A stretch of 64,000 nucleotides of DNA from Dermatobacter hominis (GTDB lineage Bacteria > Actinomycetota > Acidimicrobiia > Acidimicrobiales > Microtrichaceae), in NCBI RefSeq assembly GCF_020715685.1, contig NZ_CP085840.1, forward strand, positions 4,542,891 to 4,606,890. The letters run 5' to 3'. Positions 8,504 to 16,386 of this stretch are shown here, piece by piece. The notes under the pieces are model-generated. The model was not told the DNA's origin, ran no database searches, and saw nothing but the letters and a program-made list of their open reading frames with translations. The position numbers and the translations under genes were made by a program. Each line of letters starts with the position of its first letter. Position 1 is the first letter of the stretch.

Positions 8504-9301
8504 TCAGGCCGGCGGCGCAACCGCGCTGAACATGATCGACAGGCCGGCGGAGCTGCCGTATGCGTCGGCCACCGCAAGGCGGCCGGCATAGGTCCACGGG
8601 CTCGACCCGGCCGGGACGACACAGTCGGTGAACCGCCACTCCAGCACCGTCGGCTCGACGAGCTCCGGCGTCACCGGCGTGCAGCTCCAGGTCCCTGATG
8701 CACCAGGTGCGGCCGGAAGGACGATCGTGGCCGCCGGCGATCCCGGCACGGGAGTGGTGTGGTGCTCGTCGGAGGCCCGCACGGTCAGTGCGAACGGCTG
8801 GCCGATCACGACAGGGTTCGGTGACACGACAGCCGAGACGAGCTCGGGAGCGTCGTGGTCGTCGAAGCCACCTGTCACCTCGAAGGACGTGTCAGCCCCA
8901 CCCGCGTAGTTCGCGACGTACTCGGTGCCGGCAGTGGCGCTGACGAGCCACGTGCCGTTCGGAACGACGTCAGGCAGCGTGCACTCGTAGGTCTGGGCAG
9001 CGTCCAGGGCGTGCTCGAACGGAGCGGCCGGTTCGCAGACCACGCCCGGGTAGCCCCCGGGCCCGCTCGACCCGGGCCGGAACGGCGGGAGGACCTCGAT
9101 GCGCGTCCATGCGACCGGGCTGTCGTCTCTGCTGGTGGCCGTCACGGAGATCGTGAACGACCCACCGGCTGCAACGGTGCCCGGAGCGACCGCCACCGTC
9201 ACCGTCGGCGGCACCCAGTAGGCCGGCGGCGGCGGCTGGCACGCCGTCACCGTGATCACAGCGGCGGCGACAGCCGCCACTCCCGCCAGTCGTCGTCGCA
9301 C
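8504..9301 (-). CDS. Secreted lipoprotein with Ig-like repeats
   Basis: A 265-residue protein. The signal peptide MRRRLAGVAAVAAAVITVTAC has a lipobox ending at Cys21, followed by a QPPPPAYW linker. The rest is beta-rich: VTVAVAPGTVAAGGSFTISV and PVVIGQPFALTVRASDE resemble the openings of two immunoglobulin-like domains, and paired Cys residues are present (VCEP...YECTL, WSC...TDCVV). It is probably anchored to the outer face of the cytoplasmic membrane. Function is unknown. It stands alone; the neighbouring dehydrogenase is divergent. Confidence 0.75.
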   Translation of the reverse strand: MRRRLAGVAAVAAAVITVTACQPPPPAYWVPPTVTVAVAPGTVAAGGSFTISVTATSRDDSPVAWTRIEVLPPFRPGSSGPGGYPGVVCEPAAPFEHALDAAQTYECTLPDVVPNGTWLVSATAGTEYVANYAGGADTSFEVTGGFDDHDAPELVSAVVSPNPVVIGQPFALTVRASDEHHTTPVPGSPAATIVLPAAPGASGTWSCTPVTPELVEPTVLEWRFTDCVVPAGSSPWTYAGRLAVADAYGSSAGLSIMFSAVAPPA

Positions 9302-9662
9302 AGCAGCCCCCCGTGACGCGGCGACATGCCGCCCAGGCGACCGTACCGACCGGCGGGGCGCGCGGAGCAGGGCGGTTTCTCACTGATCCAGCCGGGCCGG
9401 CCAACGACCGGCCAGCGGCCCGCAGTTGCAGAGGAGCACAGGCCTGCCGTGACCCCTCTGAGCAACAGGGCATGCCGCCGGAGCCGCGGTTCATCCGTCA
9501 GTGCGGATGGTCGAACGAAGCTGGTCGCACCCACCCGGCGGTGGGTTTCGCCACGACGCGCGATCATGCTGCCGCTCGCTCCGACTCGGAGCACCTGGCG
9601 CTCACCACCACCGCCGAGGACGCCGGGCCACGAGTCCGCCGGGCAACGACAGGAGGACACCG
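9302..9662. other. Intergenic stretch between divergent genes
   Basis: This 361-bp gap should carry promoters for the lipoprotein (minus) and the alcohol dehydrogenase (plus). Open frames continue upstream from the dehydrogenase but show no family features. No defined operator was recognised. Confidence 0.35.
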
Positions 9663-10607
9663 ATGCGAGCCGTGCGGAACACCGAACGAGGCATCGAGGT
9701 GCTCGACGTGGCGTCGCCGGAGTCGCCCGACGGTCTGGTCCGGGTCCGGGTGCGGTCGGCGGGCATCTGCGGATCAGATCTGCACCTCATCGAGTGGGGC
9801 CCGCTCCCGGTCACCCTCGGTCACGAGTTCGCCGGCGTGCTCGACGACGGCACCGAGGTCGCGGTCCAGCCGCAGACGCCGTGCGACGTCTGCGACTGCT
9901 GCCTTCGTGGCGATCCGCACCTGTGCCGCGAGATCCTGAGCCGGACACACGGCGTCTCCATCGACGGCGGCCTCGCCGACGAGGTGTGGGTCGATCCACG
10001 GGCCGTCATCGCGCTTCCCGGCGGGGTGCGTCTCGGCGACGCCGGGCTGGTCGAGCCGCTCGCCGTCGCCGTCCACGGCATCGACATCGCGGAGGTGTCG
10101 CCGGGCATGCGGGTGCTCGTCATCGGTGCGGGCAGCATCGGCCTGTGCGCCGTGGCGGCCGGAGCCGTGACGGGCGCCGACGTCGACCTGGCAGCTCGCT
10201 ACCCGCACCAGATCGAAGCGGGCGAGAAGGTCGGTGCCGGCACGGCACTCGGCACGGATTACGACGTGGTCATCGAAGCCGCCGGATCGCAGTCAGCGAT
10301 CGACCAAGCCGTGAACCTCGCTCGGCCGGGCGGAACGATCGTCGCGATGGCGACCTACTGGTCGCCGATCGAGATCGGGCTCGGCTTCACCACCAAGGAG
10401 CTCCAGCTGCGAGCCACGAGCGGCTACGGCGTGCACCGCCACAGCGGTGTCCGCGACTTCGTGGCTGCCGCCGACCTCCTGGCTCGCGTCCCGGAAGTGG
10501 TCGACGCGCTCGTGACACACCGGTTCGGCCTGGACGACGCGAAGGAGGCGTTCCGCGTCGCAGGGGACCGCAGCAGCGGCGCCATCAAGGTCCAGCTGAT
10601 CCCCTGA
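9663..10607 (+). CDS. Zinc-dependent alcohol dehydrogenase (MDR family)
   Basis: A 314-residue medium-chain dehydrogenase, slightly short for the family. The catalytic zinc ligands are Cys in GICGSDLH and His-Glu in GHEFAG. The structural zinc loop has four Cys in CDVCDCCLRGDPHLC. The Rossmann motif is VIGAGSIGLCA (about residues 154-164), and EPLAVAVHGI precedes it. It resembles the threonine/sorbitol dehydrogenase-like group, but the substrate is unknown. AGGAGG at 9651-9656 supports ATG 9663. The region after the Rossmann loop (GADVDLAARYPHQIEA) is compact compared with typical homologues. Confidence 0.85.
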   Translation: MRAVRNTERGIEVLDVASPESPDGLVRVRVRSAGICGSDLHLIEWGPLPVTLGHEFAGVLDDGTEVAVQPQTPCDVCDCCLRGDPHLCREILSRTHGVSIDGGLADEVWVDPRAVIALPGGVRLGDAGLVEPLAVAVHGIDIAEVSPGMRVLVIGAGSIGLCAVAAGAVTGADVDLAARYPHQIEAGEKVGAGTALGTDYDVVIEAAGSQSAIDQAVNLARPGGTIVAMATYWSPIEIGLGFTTKELQLRATSGYGVHRHSGVRDFVAAADLLARVPEVVDALVTHRFGLDDAKEAFRVAGDRSSGAIKVQLIP

Positions 10608-10802
10608 CCACCGCTCGGCACCGCCGCAACGGCTCGAGCCGGTGCGCGGGCGCTGGGTTCGGGGTGCCTCCGATCCGGTTCGTGCGAATCGCTCCTGGCC
10701 TCGACTGCACCGCTGGCCGTTGACCGACCGCGTGCACGGGAGGACGCTGACAGGTGAACGATCGCGACACGCCGGCCGCGGTCGAGGCGACAGGAGCGAA
10801 CC

Positions 10803-11423
10803 ATGTTCATCCAGGTCATCGAAGGACACACCAGCGATCCGGTGGCGCTGCAGCAGCGGAGCGACGTCTGGCACCAAGAGGTGGAGCCCGGAGCGATCGG
10901 CTACCTCGGGTCCACCGGCGGCGTCACCTCCGCCGGCGACGCCATCTTCGTCGTGCGCTTCGAGAGCAAGGAGGCAGCACAGCAGAACAGCGACCGGCCG
11001 GAGCAGTCGGCGTGGTGGGCCGAGACCGAGAAGTGCTTCGATGGTCCGGTCACCTTCCACGACACGTCGGACGTCCAGGTGATGGACCACGGCAACATCG
11101 ACCGGGCCGAGTTCGTCCAGGTGATGGAAGGCCACGTCACGGACTCCGGCCGAGCCCACGAGATGACCGACCGGGCCGATGAGGTCCTGCGCACCGCCCG
11201 CCCCGATCTGATCGGCACCGTGACCGCCTACCACGATGGCGATGCGTTCACCGAGGTCGCCTACTTCACCTCGCAGGACGACGCGCGACGGGCGGAGCAG
11301 CAGATGCCGTCGGACATGCCCGAGGAGTTCGCCGAGTTCCAAGAGGTCATGAGGGTCGAGCGGTACCTCGACCTCGAGCACCCATGGTTGGCCTCGGCGG
11401 GACGCGGCGAGACGCGGTCGTGA
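10803..11423 (+). CDS. Two-repeat ABM/dimeric alpha-beta barrel-like protein
   Basis: A 206-residue protein made of two similar halves. FIQVIEGHTSDP opens the first, and FVQVMEGHVTDS opens the second about 100 residues later. Each half then has a strand like IGYLGSTGGV or IGTVTAYHDG and another like AIFVVRFESKEAA or FTEVAYFTSQDDA. This is the layout of ferredoxin-like alpha/beta-barrel monooxygenase or stress-response domains. No catalytic residues can be assigned. ATG follows CAGGAGCGAACC. It lies about 195 bp downstream of the dehydrogenase gene. Confidence 0.7.
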   Translation: MFIQVIEGHTSDPVALQQRSDVWHQEVEPGAIGYLGSTGGVTSAGDAIFVVRFESKEAAQQNSDRPEQSAWWAETEKCFDGPVTFHDTSDVQVMDHGNIDRAEFVQVMEGHVTDSGRAHEMTDRADEVLRTARPDLIGTVTAYHDGDAFTEVAYFTSQDDARRAEQQMPSDMPEEFAEFQEVMRVERYLDLEHPWLASAGRGETRS

Positions 11424-11532
11424 CAAGTCGCGGAGCTGGCCGTCAGGTCGCCGCCAGGATCGGCGACGACTGACCGGCCGCTTCGCAACGGAGGTCCCGA
11501 ACACGCCACGCCCCCCGTCGACCGAGTCCGCT

Positions 11533-12420
11533 TCAGACGTGGTTCGTGAGCACGGGCAGCAGGGCTGCCGCCACCTCCGCCGGCCGCTCCTCGTGAGCGA
11601 ACAGCCCGGCGTCGGGGACGATCGTCAGCGCAGCATCGGGGAAGCTCCCCACCATCTCGCGTGCCCACTCGAGGGGGAAGAACCTGTCCTCTGCGCCCCA
11701 GACGAGTTGCACGGGCACGTCGATGCGCCGGTGCACGTCCGGAAGGGCATGCACCAGTCCCGGTTGGAAGCTGTGGAGCACCTCGATCGCCGCCGCTCGA
11801 CGGACCCGGTCCGTGGCAAGCGGGCGGAGGAAGAACTCGTCGAACTCTCCGTCGAGCAGGGAGCGGTCGACGAAGGCGTCGCCGAGCACGAAGGGGCTCC
11901 GCCGGAGCACGGGGCGGCCGGCGAGCCACCCGAGCGCAGCGCCGGTGCCGGGAAGGTGCCGGCTCGCGAGGAACAGCCGGAACCGCCAGCTCAGGCCGTG
12001 CGGCTGCTCGGTGTCGATCAGGCCCAGCGCGGCGAGTCGGCGGTCACCGGCCATGGCGTGGCGGGCGATCAGGCCCCCGCTGTCGTGGCCGACCACGGCC
12101 AGGCGATCGACGTCGAGCGCGTCGACCACGCGGCGGACCGCGCGGATGTGCCCTTCGAGCGACAACCCGGCCGCGCCCTCGACCCGGCTCTCGCCGGCGC
12201 CGACCAGGTCGATCACGTGACAGGTGACGTGGTCGACGAGGTGCGGCAGCAGGGTCCGGAACGTCGCACCGCTCACCGGCCAGCCGTGGACGAACAGCAC
12301 GGGAGGTCCGGCGCCGACGGTCCGGCAGGCGATCTGTCCGCTCCCGACGTCGATGTAGCGGTCCGGCGGCGAGCGGAAGAGCTCGGTGGTCCCAGGATCG
12401 GTGGTGGAGGAAGTAGGCAT
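11533..12420 (-). CDS. Alpha/beta hydrolase with Asp nucleophile (dehalogenase/epoxide-hydrolase type)
   Basis: A 295-residue alpha/beta hydrolase. An oxyanion segment FVHGWPVSG lies near residue 45. The nucleophile elbow is VVGHDSGG, in which the nucleophile position is Asp, as in haloalkane and fluoroacetate dehalogenases and epoxide hydrolases, rather than Ser. The late acid is in VWGAEDRFFP, and the His is in GLFAHEERP. The substrate cannot be named. The gene is divergent from an XRE-MmyB regulator, a common pairing in actinobacteria in which the regulator controls the enzyme. ATG 12420 begins MPTSSTT; a longer frame has no support. Confidence 0.83.
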   Translation of the reverse strand: MPTSSTTDPGTTELFRSPPDRYIDVGSGQIACRTVGAGPPVLFVHGWPVSGATFRTLLPHLVDHVTCHVIDLVGAGESRVEGAAGLSLEGHIRAVRRVVDALDVDRLAVVGHDSGGLIARHAMAGDRRLAALGLIDTEQPHGLSWRFRLFLASRHLPGTGAALGWLAGRPVLRRSPFVLGDAFVDRSLLDGEFDEFFLRPLATDRVRRAAAIEVLHSFQPGLVHALPDVHRRIDVPVQLVWGAEDRFFPLEWAREMVGSFPDAALTIVPDAGLFAHEERPAEVAAALLPVLTNHV

Positions 12421-12449
12421 CGTGGCTCCGGATCGGGTGGGCGCTTCTG

Positions 12450-12462
12450 GAGCGTGACGCTC
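12450..12462. promoter_or_regulatory. Inverted repeat between hydrolase and MmyB-type regulator
   Basis: GAGCGT and ACGCTC flank a single G. It lies 30 bp upstream of the hydrolase start and 68 bp upstream of the regulator start, so it is a candidate operator for the divergent pair. Confidence 0.35.
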
Positions 12463-12530
12463 GGTCGCCGTCGTCGCAACGAACCGTGCAGGTAGGTGCT
12501 CGGAGCCGTCAGCCGTCCTACGTTCGGTCG

Positions 12531-13370
12531 ATGGCACGAGGCGAACACCGCGCCGGGCTGGTCCCCGCGCTCCTGAAGCAGTGGCGGGCGCAACGTGGCC
12601 TCAGTCAGCTGGATCTCGCGCTCGCAGCCGACGTGTCGGCCCGCCACGTGAGCTTCATCGAGACGGGCCGGTCCCTTCCCAGCGCCGACATGGTGCTCCG
12701 GCTGGCGTCGACGTTGGGCGTGCCGCTGCGCCAGGTGAACACCATGCTCGTCGCGGCGGGTCACAGCCCCGTCTATGACGATGCCGCTGCGGAGATGCCG
12801 GAGACGATCCGTCAGGCGATCGACCTGCTCATGGCGCACCACGAGCCGTTCCCCGTCGTGGTCATCGACCGCAGCTACGACGTGGTCGACCTCAACCGCT
12901 CCGCGATCGCGGTCCTCGGCGCGGTGCTCGGTCTCGCACCGACCGACGTCCCTGCGGACGCCGACGGCATCGGATCACTCGGGCTCAACCTGATGCGACT
13001 CACGTTCGACCCCCACGGGGCGCAGCCGTGGCTCGTGAACTTCGATGAGGTCGGCAGCCAGCTGCTGTGGCGTCTCCAACGCGAGTCGTTGGCCCAGCCT
13101 GACGATGGCGAGCTCCGTGCGCTGATCGACGACATCCTCGAGATGCCGACCGTCGCGCCCGACTGGCGTGACGTCGACCTGTCCACGCCGGCCGAGCCGG
13201 CACTGGTGCTGCACCTACAACGCGGCGACATCGACCTGAGGTTCCTCACGACGGTCACCTCGTTCCAAGCGCCCCAGAACGTCGACGTCGAGCAACTGCA
13301 GATTGAGCACTGGTTCCCAACCGACGAGCTCACCGCCGAGACCTGCACGGCCCTCGCTCGATCGCGTTGA
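12531..13370 (+). CDS. XRE-family regulator with MmyB-like ligand domain
   Basis: A 279-residue regulator. The N-terminal Cro/C1-type HTH (about residues 12-68) contains RGLSQLDLALAADVSARHVSFIE and GRSLPSADMVLRLASTLGVPLR. The C-terminal 200 residues match the MmyB-like ligand-binding domain: PVVVIDRSYDVVDLN (the PAS-like start), then LMRLTFDP, then a late VTSFQAPQNVDVEQLQIEHWFP. Such domains are thought to bind fatty acid-like ligands. It probably controls the divergent alpha/beta hydrolase gene. ATG 12531 begins at the HTH; no upstream extension has features. Confidence 0.88.
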   Translation: MARGEHRAGLVPALLKQWRAQRGLSQLDLALAADVSARHVSFIETGRSLPSADMVLRLASTLGVPLRQVNTMLVAAGHSPVYDDAAAEMPETIRQAIDLLMAHHEPFPVVVIDRSYDVVDLNRSAIAVLGAVLGLAPTDVPADADGIGSLGLNLMRLTFDPHGAQPWLVNFDEVGSQLLWRLQRESLAQPDDGELRALIDDILEMPTVAPDWRDVDLSTPAEPALVLHLQRGDIDLRFLTTVTSFQAPQNVDVEQLQIEHWFPTDELTAETCTALARSR

Positions 13371-13499
13371 CCGAACCTCGACCCGGCCGCTGACATGTGG
13401 CGGGCCGTCACGTCGGTCGCGGAGGTGAGTGCTGCGCCGCTGCGGCGGCAGAGGAACATCCGCACGGGGTGTTCACGCAGCCGCCGTGTCGGAGGAGAG

Positions 13500-13552
13500 C
13501 CGGCACTACCCGTCGGTCTTACCGTCGGCCGGTGACCAGTAGACGGTTGCCG
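13500..13552 (-). repeat. Cassette boundary site 1 (long hairpin)
   Basis: The core motif is at 13500-13509. Nested pairs are CGGCA 13501-13505 with TGCCG 13548-13552, CCGTC 13510-13514 with GACGG 13542-13546, GGTC 13515-13518 with GACC 13534-13537, and ACCG 13521-13524 with CGGT 13530-13533. All share a centre near 13527. The motif supplies the TAG stop of the 13506-13730 gene. Confidence 0.6.
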
Positions 13553-13730
13553 ACCACCACGGTCCGTCAGCGGTGATCTCGGAGGAGATCGTCAGGTCCA
13601 TGATCTCGTCGGGAGTCAGCCCCTGCTCGTCGATCGCGTCGGCCAGGCGTCGCAGAAGCTGCGGAAGGTCGGTGGGTCGATCATCGAGCGCGTTCGCAAG
13701 CGAGAAGTGCCGGGCGGTCCACTTGTCCAT
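13506..13730 (-). CDS. Cassette gene: small protein of unknown function
   Basis: A 74-residue protein that begins MDKWTARHFSLANALDD and contains LPQLLRRLADAIDEQGLTPDEIMDLTISS, then a beta-like end WWSATVYWSPADG. It looks like a compact alpha/beta protein. I recognise no family. The stop codon TAG is formed by the boundary motif itself. ATG 13730 is chosen; an earlier in-frame start at 13808 would run through the next boundary site. It is the last cassette gene before the MmyB-type regulator. Confidence 0.55.
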   Translation of the reverse strand: MDKWTARHFSLANALDDRPTDLPQLLRRLADAIDEQGLTPDEIMDLTISSEITADGPWWSATVYWSPADGKTDG

Positions 13731-13788
13731 GACCGCACAGTGCCACGCAACGAACGGGCCAAGACTCCTCGGCGCGCCCGACGGGCTT

Positions 13789-13877
13789 CCGGCACTACTG
13801 GCCTGCAACCCGGACGGCGGGCAACCTTCTGATCAAGGTGGCGCGGTCGACCAGCCTCGTGCGTTGCTCACCGCCGG
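13789..13877 (-). repeat. Cassette boundary site 2 (long hairpin)
   Basis: The core motif is at 13789-13798. CCGGC 13789-13793 pairs with GCCGG 13873-13877, GCAAC 13805-13809 with GTTGC 13863-13867, and ACCTT 13824-13828 with AAGGT 13835-13839. The centres agree at about 13832-13836. The stop codon of the next gene (13868-13870) lies inside. Confidence 0.5.
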
Positions 13878-14275
13878 CCGAGTAGCTGAGGCGTAGCCTG
13901 CTGGCCGACCCAGGCGATGTGCTCGATTGTCACCGGGCCAGGTTCTGCCTCGATCCGATCCCCCGCGTTCAGAGCCATGGCCGCCACCATCTGTGGCCTC
14001 GGCTGCGGCGAACCCGTCGTCCCGACCCCGCCGCCGGCATTGGGTCCGGCCTGCTCCACGATCCAAGCAATCAGGGCAACGACACCGATCGCGATCAGGA
14101 TCCACATGGACCCGTCGATGGACTCCACGAAGTCGCTGAAGCTGTTCGACTTCGTGCATTCGACAGACCGGCCATCGAAGCCCACGCTGCACTTCGCTGA
14201 TTCCGAACAGCTTGCGGCCAGCAACGCCATCGCCAGACCCAGTGTCGCTGTACCCCATCGTCGCCATTCCCTCAT
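13868..14275 (-). CDS. Cassette gene: small lipoprotein with one membrane helix
   Basis: A 135-residue protein with start ATG 14275. The signal peptide ends in a lipobox, ALLAASC (Cys near residue 22). A transmembrane helix MWILIAIGVVALIAWIV follows near the middle, after a short Cys-containing loop, and the tail is Gly/Pro-rich. It would be anchored in the membrane; function is unknown. The open frame continues upstream to 14446, reaching the weak boundary motif at 14437, so a longer product is possible but would hide the signal peptide. Confidence 0.6.
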   Translation of the reverse strand: MREWRRWGTATLGLAMALLAASCSESAKCSVGFDGRSVECTKSNSFSDFVESIDGSMWILIAIGVVALIAWIVEQAGPNAGGGVGTTGSPQPRPQMVAAMALNAGDRIEAEPGPVTIEHIAWVGQQATPQLLGRR

Positions 14276-14436
14276 GTCAGCGATGGTCCGCTGAGCGCGT
14301 GCCGACTCGCTATAGGGACGAATCCCCTGTCGGGACAAGCGAGGATCCTCCGGGGGCCGGGTCCATACACGGCACTCGACCCAGGGCATTCGCATGACCA
14401 GCGACCGGTGAGGCCACCGCCCGTCGTGGCGGGCAG

Positions 14437-14453
14437 CCGGCAGCACGTGCTGG
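14437..14453 (-). repeat. Weak cassette boundary copy
   Basis: CCGGCAGCAC matches the array motif in 8 of 10 positions. It runs into the perfect 12-bp palindrome CAGCACGTGCTG (14441-14452). It lies 17 bp beyond the stop of the DUF2510 gene, the position expected for a boundary. Confidence 0.3.
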
Positions 14454-14469
14454 AGCTAGGAGGGGGTTG

Positions 14470-15138
14470 CTAGACGGAGGCAGTTCGTTGGAGCTTGGTC
14501 ACTCGGGCCCGCGCGTCCGTTGGCGGGTCCGTCACGTTCAGGAACAGGCTCTTGTCTGTGGTCGTCTGTCCGGGCTCCACGTTCTGAATCAGTGCCGTCG
14601 CATCGCCATACTTCACCGCGCCGTCAGGAGACTCAAGAGCTACTTCGATGAGGTAGTCGGACCGCTTCTCACTGTTGTTCTTCACGGTGGTGTTGACATA
14701 AACCGCGCCGATCATGTCTGGCGGAACCCACTCCACCCCGACGAGGTCCGCCGTCGCGTCCTTGGAGCCGATGCCCTGATCGATCGCGTTCGGCGGCGTC
14801 GACTCGCCCGCAGAGTCGCTTCGGGTGTCGGAGTTGGCAGCGATTGCCACGAGCCCGACGCAGCCGCCGAGGCCGAGAACGATGGCGACGACCAATCCGA
14901 TCAGACAGCCAGTCCCGAAGCCACTCTTCTTGTGTTGCACCACCACTTGTACCGGCTGGTTCGGCGGCCGCCACGCAGTCTGCTGCGCGAAGCCAGGCGG
15001 ACCCTGGCTCTGGCTGGGAGGGTTCCATGCGACGTCCGGAGTGATCGGCGCTCTGGCCTGGAGGTCTGGCCGCGGTGGCGGATACCACTGTCCGTCCGAC
15101 GCCAGCCACCAGCCGTCGCCCTTCGACGTATCAGACAT
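14470..15138 (-). CDS. Cassette gene: DUF2510 membrane protein
   Basis: A 222-residue protein. The N-terminal DUF2510 motif is GWWLASDGQWYPP (about residues 9-21), a short Trp-rich element typical of actinobacterial membrane proteins. A Pro/Gln-rich linker leads to one transmembrane helix, GTGCLIGLVVAIVLGLGGCVGLVAI. The extracytoplasmic part VEWVPPDMIGAVYVNTTVKNNSEKRSDYLIEVALES resembles a FxLYD-type Ig-like domain. Function is unknown. ATG 15138 follows GGGAGGACCG on the minus strand. DUF2510 confirms that the cassette content is actinobacterial. Confidence 0.75.
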   Translation of the reverse strand: MSDTSKGDGWWLASDGQWYPPPRPDLQARAPITPDVAWNPPSQSQGPPGFAQQTAWRPPNQPVQVVVQHKKSGFGTGCLIGLVVAIVLGLGGCVGLVAIAANSDTRSDSAGESTPPNAIDQGIGSKDATADLVGVEWVPPDMIGAVYVNTTVKNNSEKRSDYLIEVALESPDGAVKYGDATALIQNVEPGQTTTDKSLFLNVTDPPTDARARVTKLQRTASV

Positions 15139-15244
15139 CGGTCCTCCCTCAGCCAAACCCGTTCGAAAACGGTATCCGCGGACGTTTGTGCACGACCTGA
15201 TCATCACCGCCGCGCACGGCCACCACGGAACCACCCGACGTACT

Positions 15245-15311
15245 GCCGGCACTTCATGCCAGCTCCGAGCGACCTCGGCTTCTAACACGGCCCGGCCAGC
15301 TCGATGCCGGC
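15245..15311 (-). repeat. Cassette boundary site 3 (long hairpin)
   Basis: The motif copy CCGGCACTTC (15246-15255) matches in 9 of 10 positions. GCCGGCA 15245-15251 pairs perfectly with TGCCGGC 15305-15311, AGCT 15261-15264 with 15298-15301, and an inner CCGAG/CTCGG stem sits at 15265-15278. It begins 5 bp after the stop codon of the 15317-15631 gene. Confidence 0.55.
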
Positions 15312-15316
15312 GACTG

Positions 15317-15631
15317 TCACCCATCGCTGGACGGGATTGATGGCCGCGAGCGATCGCGTCGTCTCTTGAACCGCTGCGCAAGCGTGAAGCCGAGGCCGAC
15401 AGCGCACCCGGCAGCTAGGACGAAAAGAAGGATGGCCCCCACCACGACCGACCATTGAAGGGGCGCGTCTGGGCCGTAGGGTTCGCCCGGTTGCGTATCG
15501 CGAGTAGGAGGGTTCGCGGCAAGAGCCCAGATCCCCGCACCCACACAGCCTCCGACTCCAAGGAGCCAGAGAATCTCCGGCGCCTTGAAGAGCAGCCACA
15601 ACTGCAGGCGACCCGCTCCGTGACTTCCCAT
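15317..15631 (-). CDS. Cassette gene: small two-helix membrane protein
   Basis: A 104-residue protein beginning MGSHGAGRLQLWLLF. Two hydrophobic segments can be seen: ILWLLGVGGCVGAGIWALAA, and VVVGAILLFVLAAGCAVGLGF followed by the basic stretch QRFKRRRDRSR. The Pro-rich loop between them would be external if the basic C-terminus is inside. No family is recognised. The open frame runs back to 15733, where ATG is formed by the boundary motif GTAATGCC, so the true start is uncertain. Confidence 0.55.
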   Translation of the reverse strand: MGSHGAGRLQLWLLFKAPEILWLLGVGGCVGAGIWALAANPPTRDTQPGEPYGPDAPLQWSVVVGAILLFVLAAGCAVGLGFTLAQRFKRRRDRSRPSIPSSDG

Positions 15632-15726
15632 TGGCCGAGATCTACCACCTCGTACAGCGTCTGCCCGACTTGGACCTACAGAACAGCTGCCGGGCCTGCG
15701 ATTGCCCGAGTTCCGATGGTGGCTAT

Positions 15727-15736
15727 CCGGCATTAC
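15727..15736 (-). repeat. Cassette boundary motif copy
   Basis: CCGGCATTAC, which reads GTAATGCCGG toward the genes. No long hairpin was found around it. A separate stem TGAGGC/GCCTCA (15788-15805) covers the stop of the upstream cassette gene. Confidence 0.45.
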
Positions 15737-15802
15737 GCGTCGTTCGAGATCAGCCCTGGGTCCGGCCTACCGTCGCTGACCGGCACGTGAGGCAGCGCCG
15801 CC

Positions 15803-16210
15803 TCAGCGGACCGGCATCAGAACGTCGATCCGGTCCCGGCGCAGGTACAACTCGAGGATCGGGCGATCGGGATCACAGTCCGGCGCCTCCCCGAGGAACG
15901 CAGCAGCGGAACCGATCTGTTCGTAGATCCCTGGAGGTTCCCCGTGAAGCCGGACGCGACGGTACGTACCTCCAGGGACGACAAGGCTCGGTAGTCGCTG
16001 CTCCGCTGCGGTGATGTCGGCGGCCTCTTCAACGCACGCCCGGTAGCGGTCCTCAGCGATCACTGCGAGAAACCGACGTCCGCGCATGGTGCCGACGGCG
16101 TCCTCGAGTGAGGACCACCCGACCGCGATGGCCCGCACGTCGTCAGTCACCTCCACGTACCGGACGTGCACCGGGTCGCGCTCGACCATGCGCGCCTCGA
16201 AGGGACTCAT
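15803..16210 (-). CDS. Cassette gene: GyrI-like small-molecule-binding domain protein (tentative)
   Basis: A 135-residue product from ATG 16210. The open frame extends to a GTG at 16300 (165 residues), which would lie 30 bp from the boundary motif as in other cassettes. The pattern VHVRYVEVTDDVRAIAVGW, then FLAVIAEDRYRACVEEA, then VPGGTYRRVRLHGEP and a C-terminal LELYLRRDRIDVLMPVR is close to the SHS2/GyrI-like effector-binding fold (VPAGxYA, LxxPI). The family call is mine and only moderate. The role in the cell is unknown. Confidence 0.55.
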   Translation of the reverse strand: MSPFEARMVERDPVHVRYVEVTDDVRAIAVGWSSLEDAVGTMRGRRFLAVIAEDRYRACVEEAADITAAEQRLPSLVVPGGTYRRVRLHGEPPGIYEQIGSAAAFLGEAPDCDPDRPILELYLRRDRIDVLMPVR

Positions 16211-16330
16211 GGGAGGGAACGTACTGGCGACGGCTGTCGCCGTCCGCCGCGAGGTCTGGACATCGACGAGTTCAAGCGACGACGTCTCAGGACCGCGCAC
16301 TCGCTGACGGCTCGGGCAGTCGGAGCAGTT

Positions 16331-16386
16331 CCGGCACTACTCGACCGGCGAGCGACGATCGCCCTCGCCGCTCAGGCCGGTGCCGG
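16331..16386 (-). repeat. Cassette boundary site 4 (best attC-like hairpin)
   Basis: The core motif is at 16331-16340. CCGGCAC 16331-16337 pairs perfectly with GTGCCGG 16380-16386, GGCGA 16347-16351 with TCGCC 16365-16369, and GCGA 16352-16355 with TCGC 16359-16362. All centre near 16358. The outer 7-bp arms, spacers of 9 and 10 nt and the inner stem parallel the R-spacer-L layout of attC. The stop codon 16372-16374 lies inside. Confidence 0.6.

Noticed and set aside
12875..13465. Minus-strand open frame antisense to the MmyB-type regulator
   Set aside because: It has a Ser/Arg-rich shadow translation; the plus-strand frame has clear HTH and ligand-domain features.
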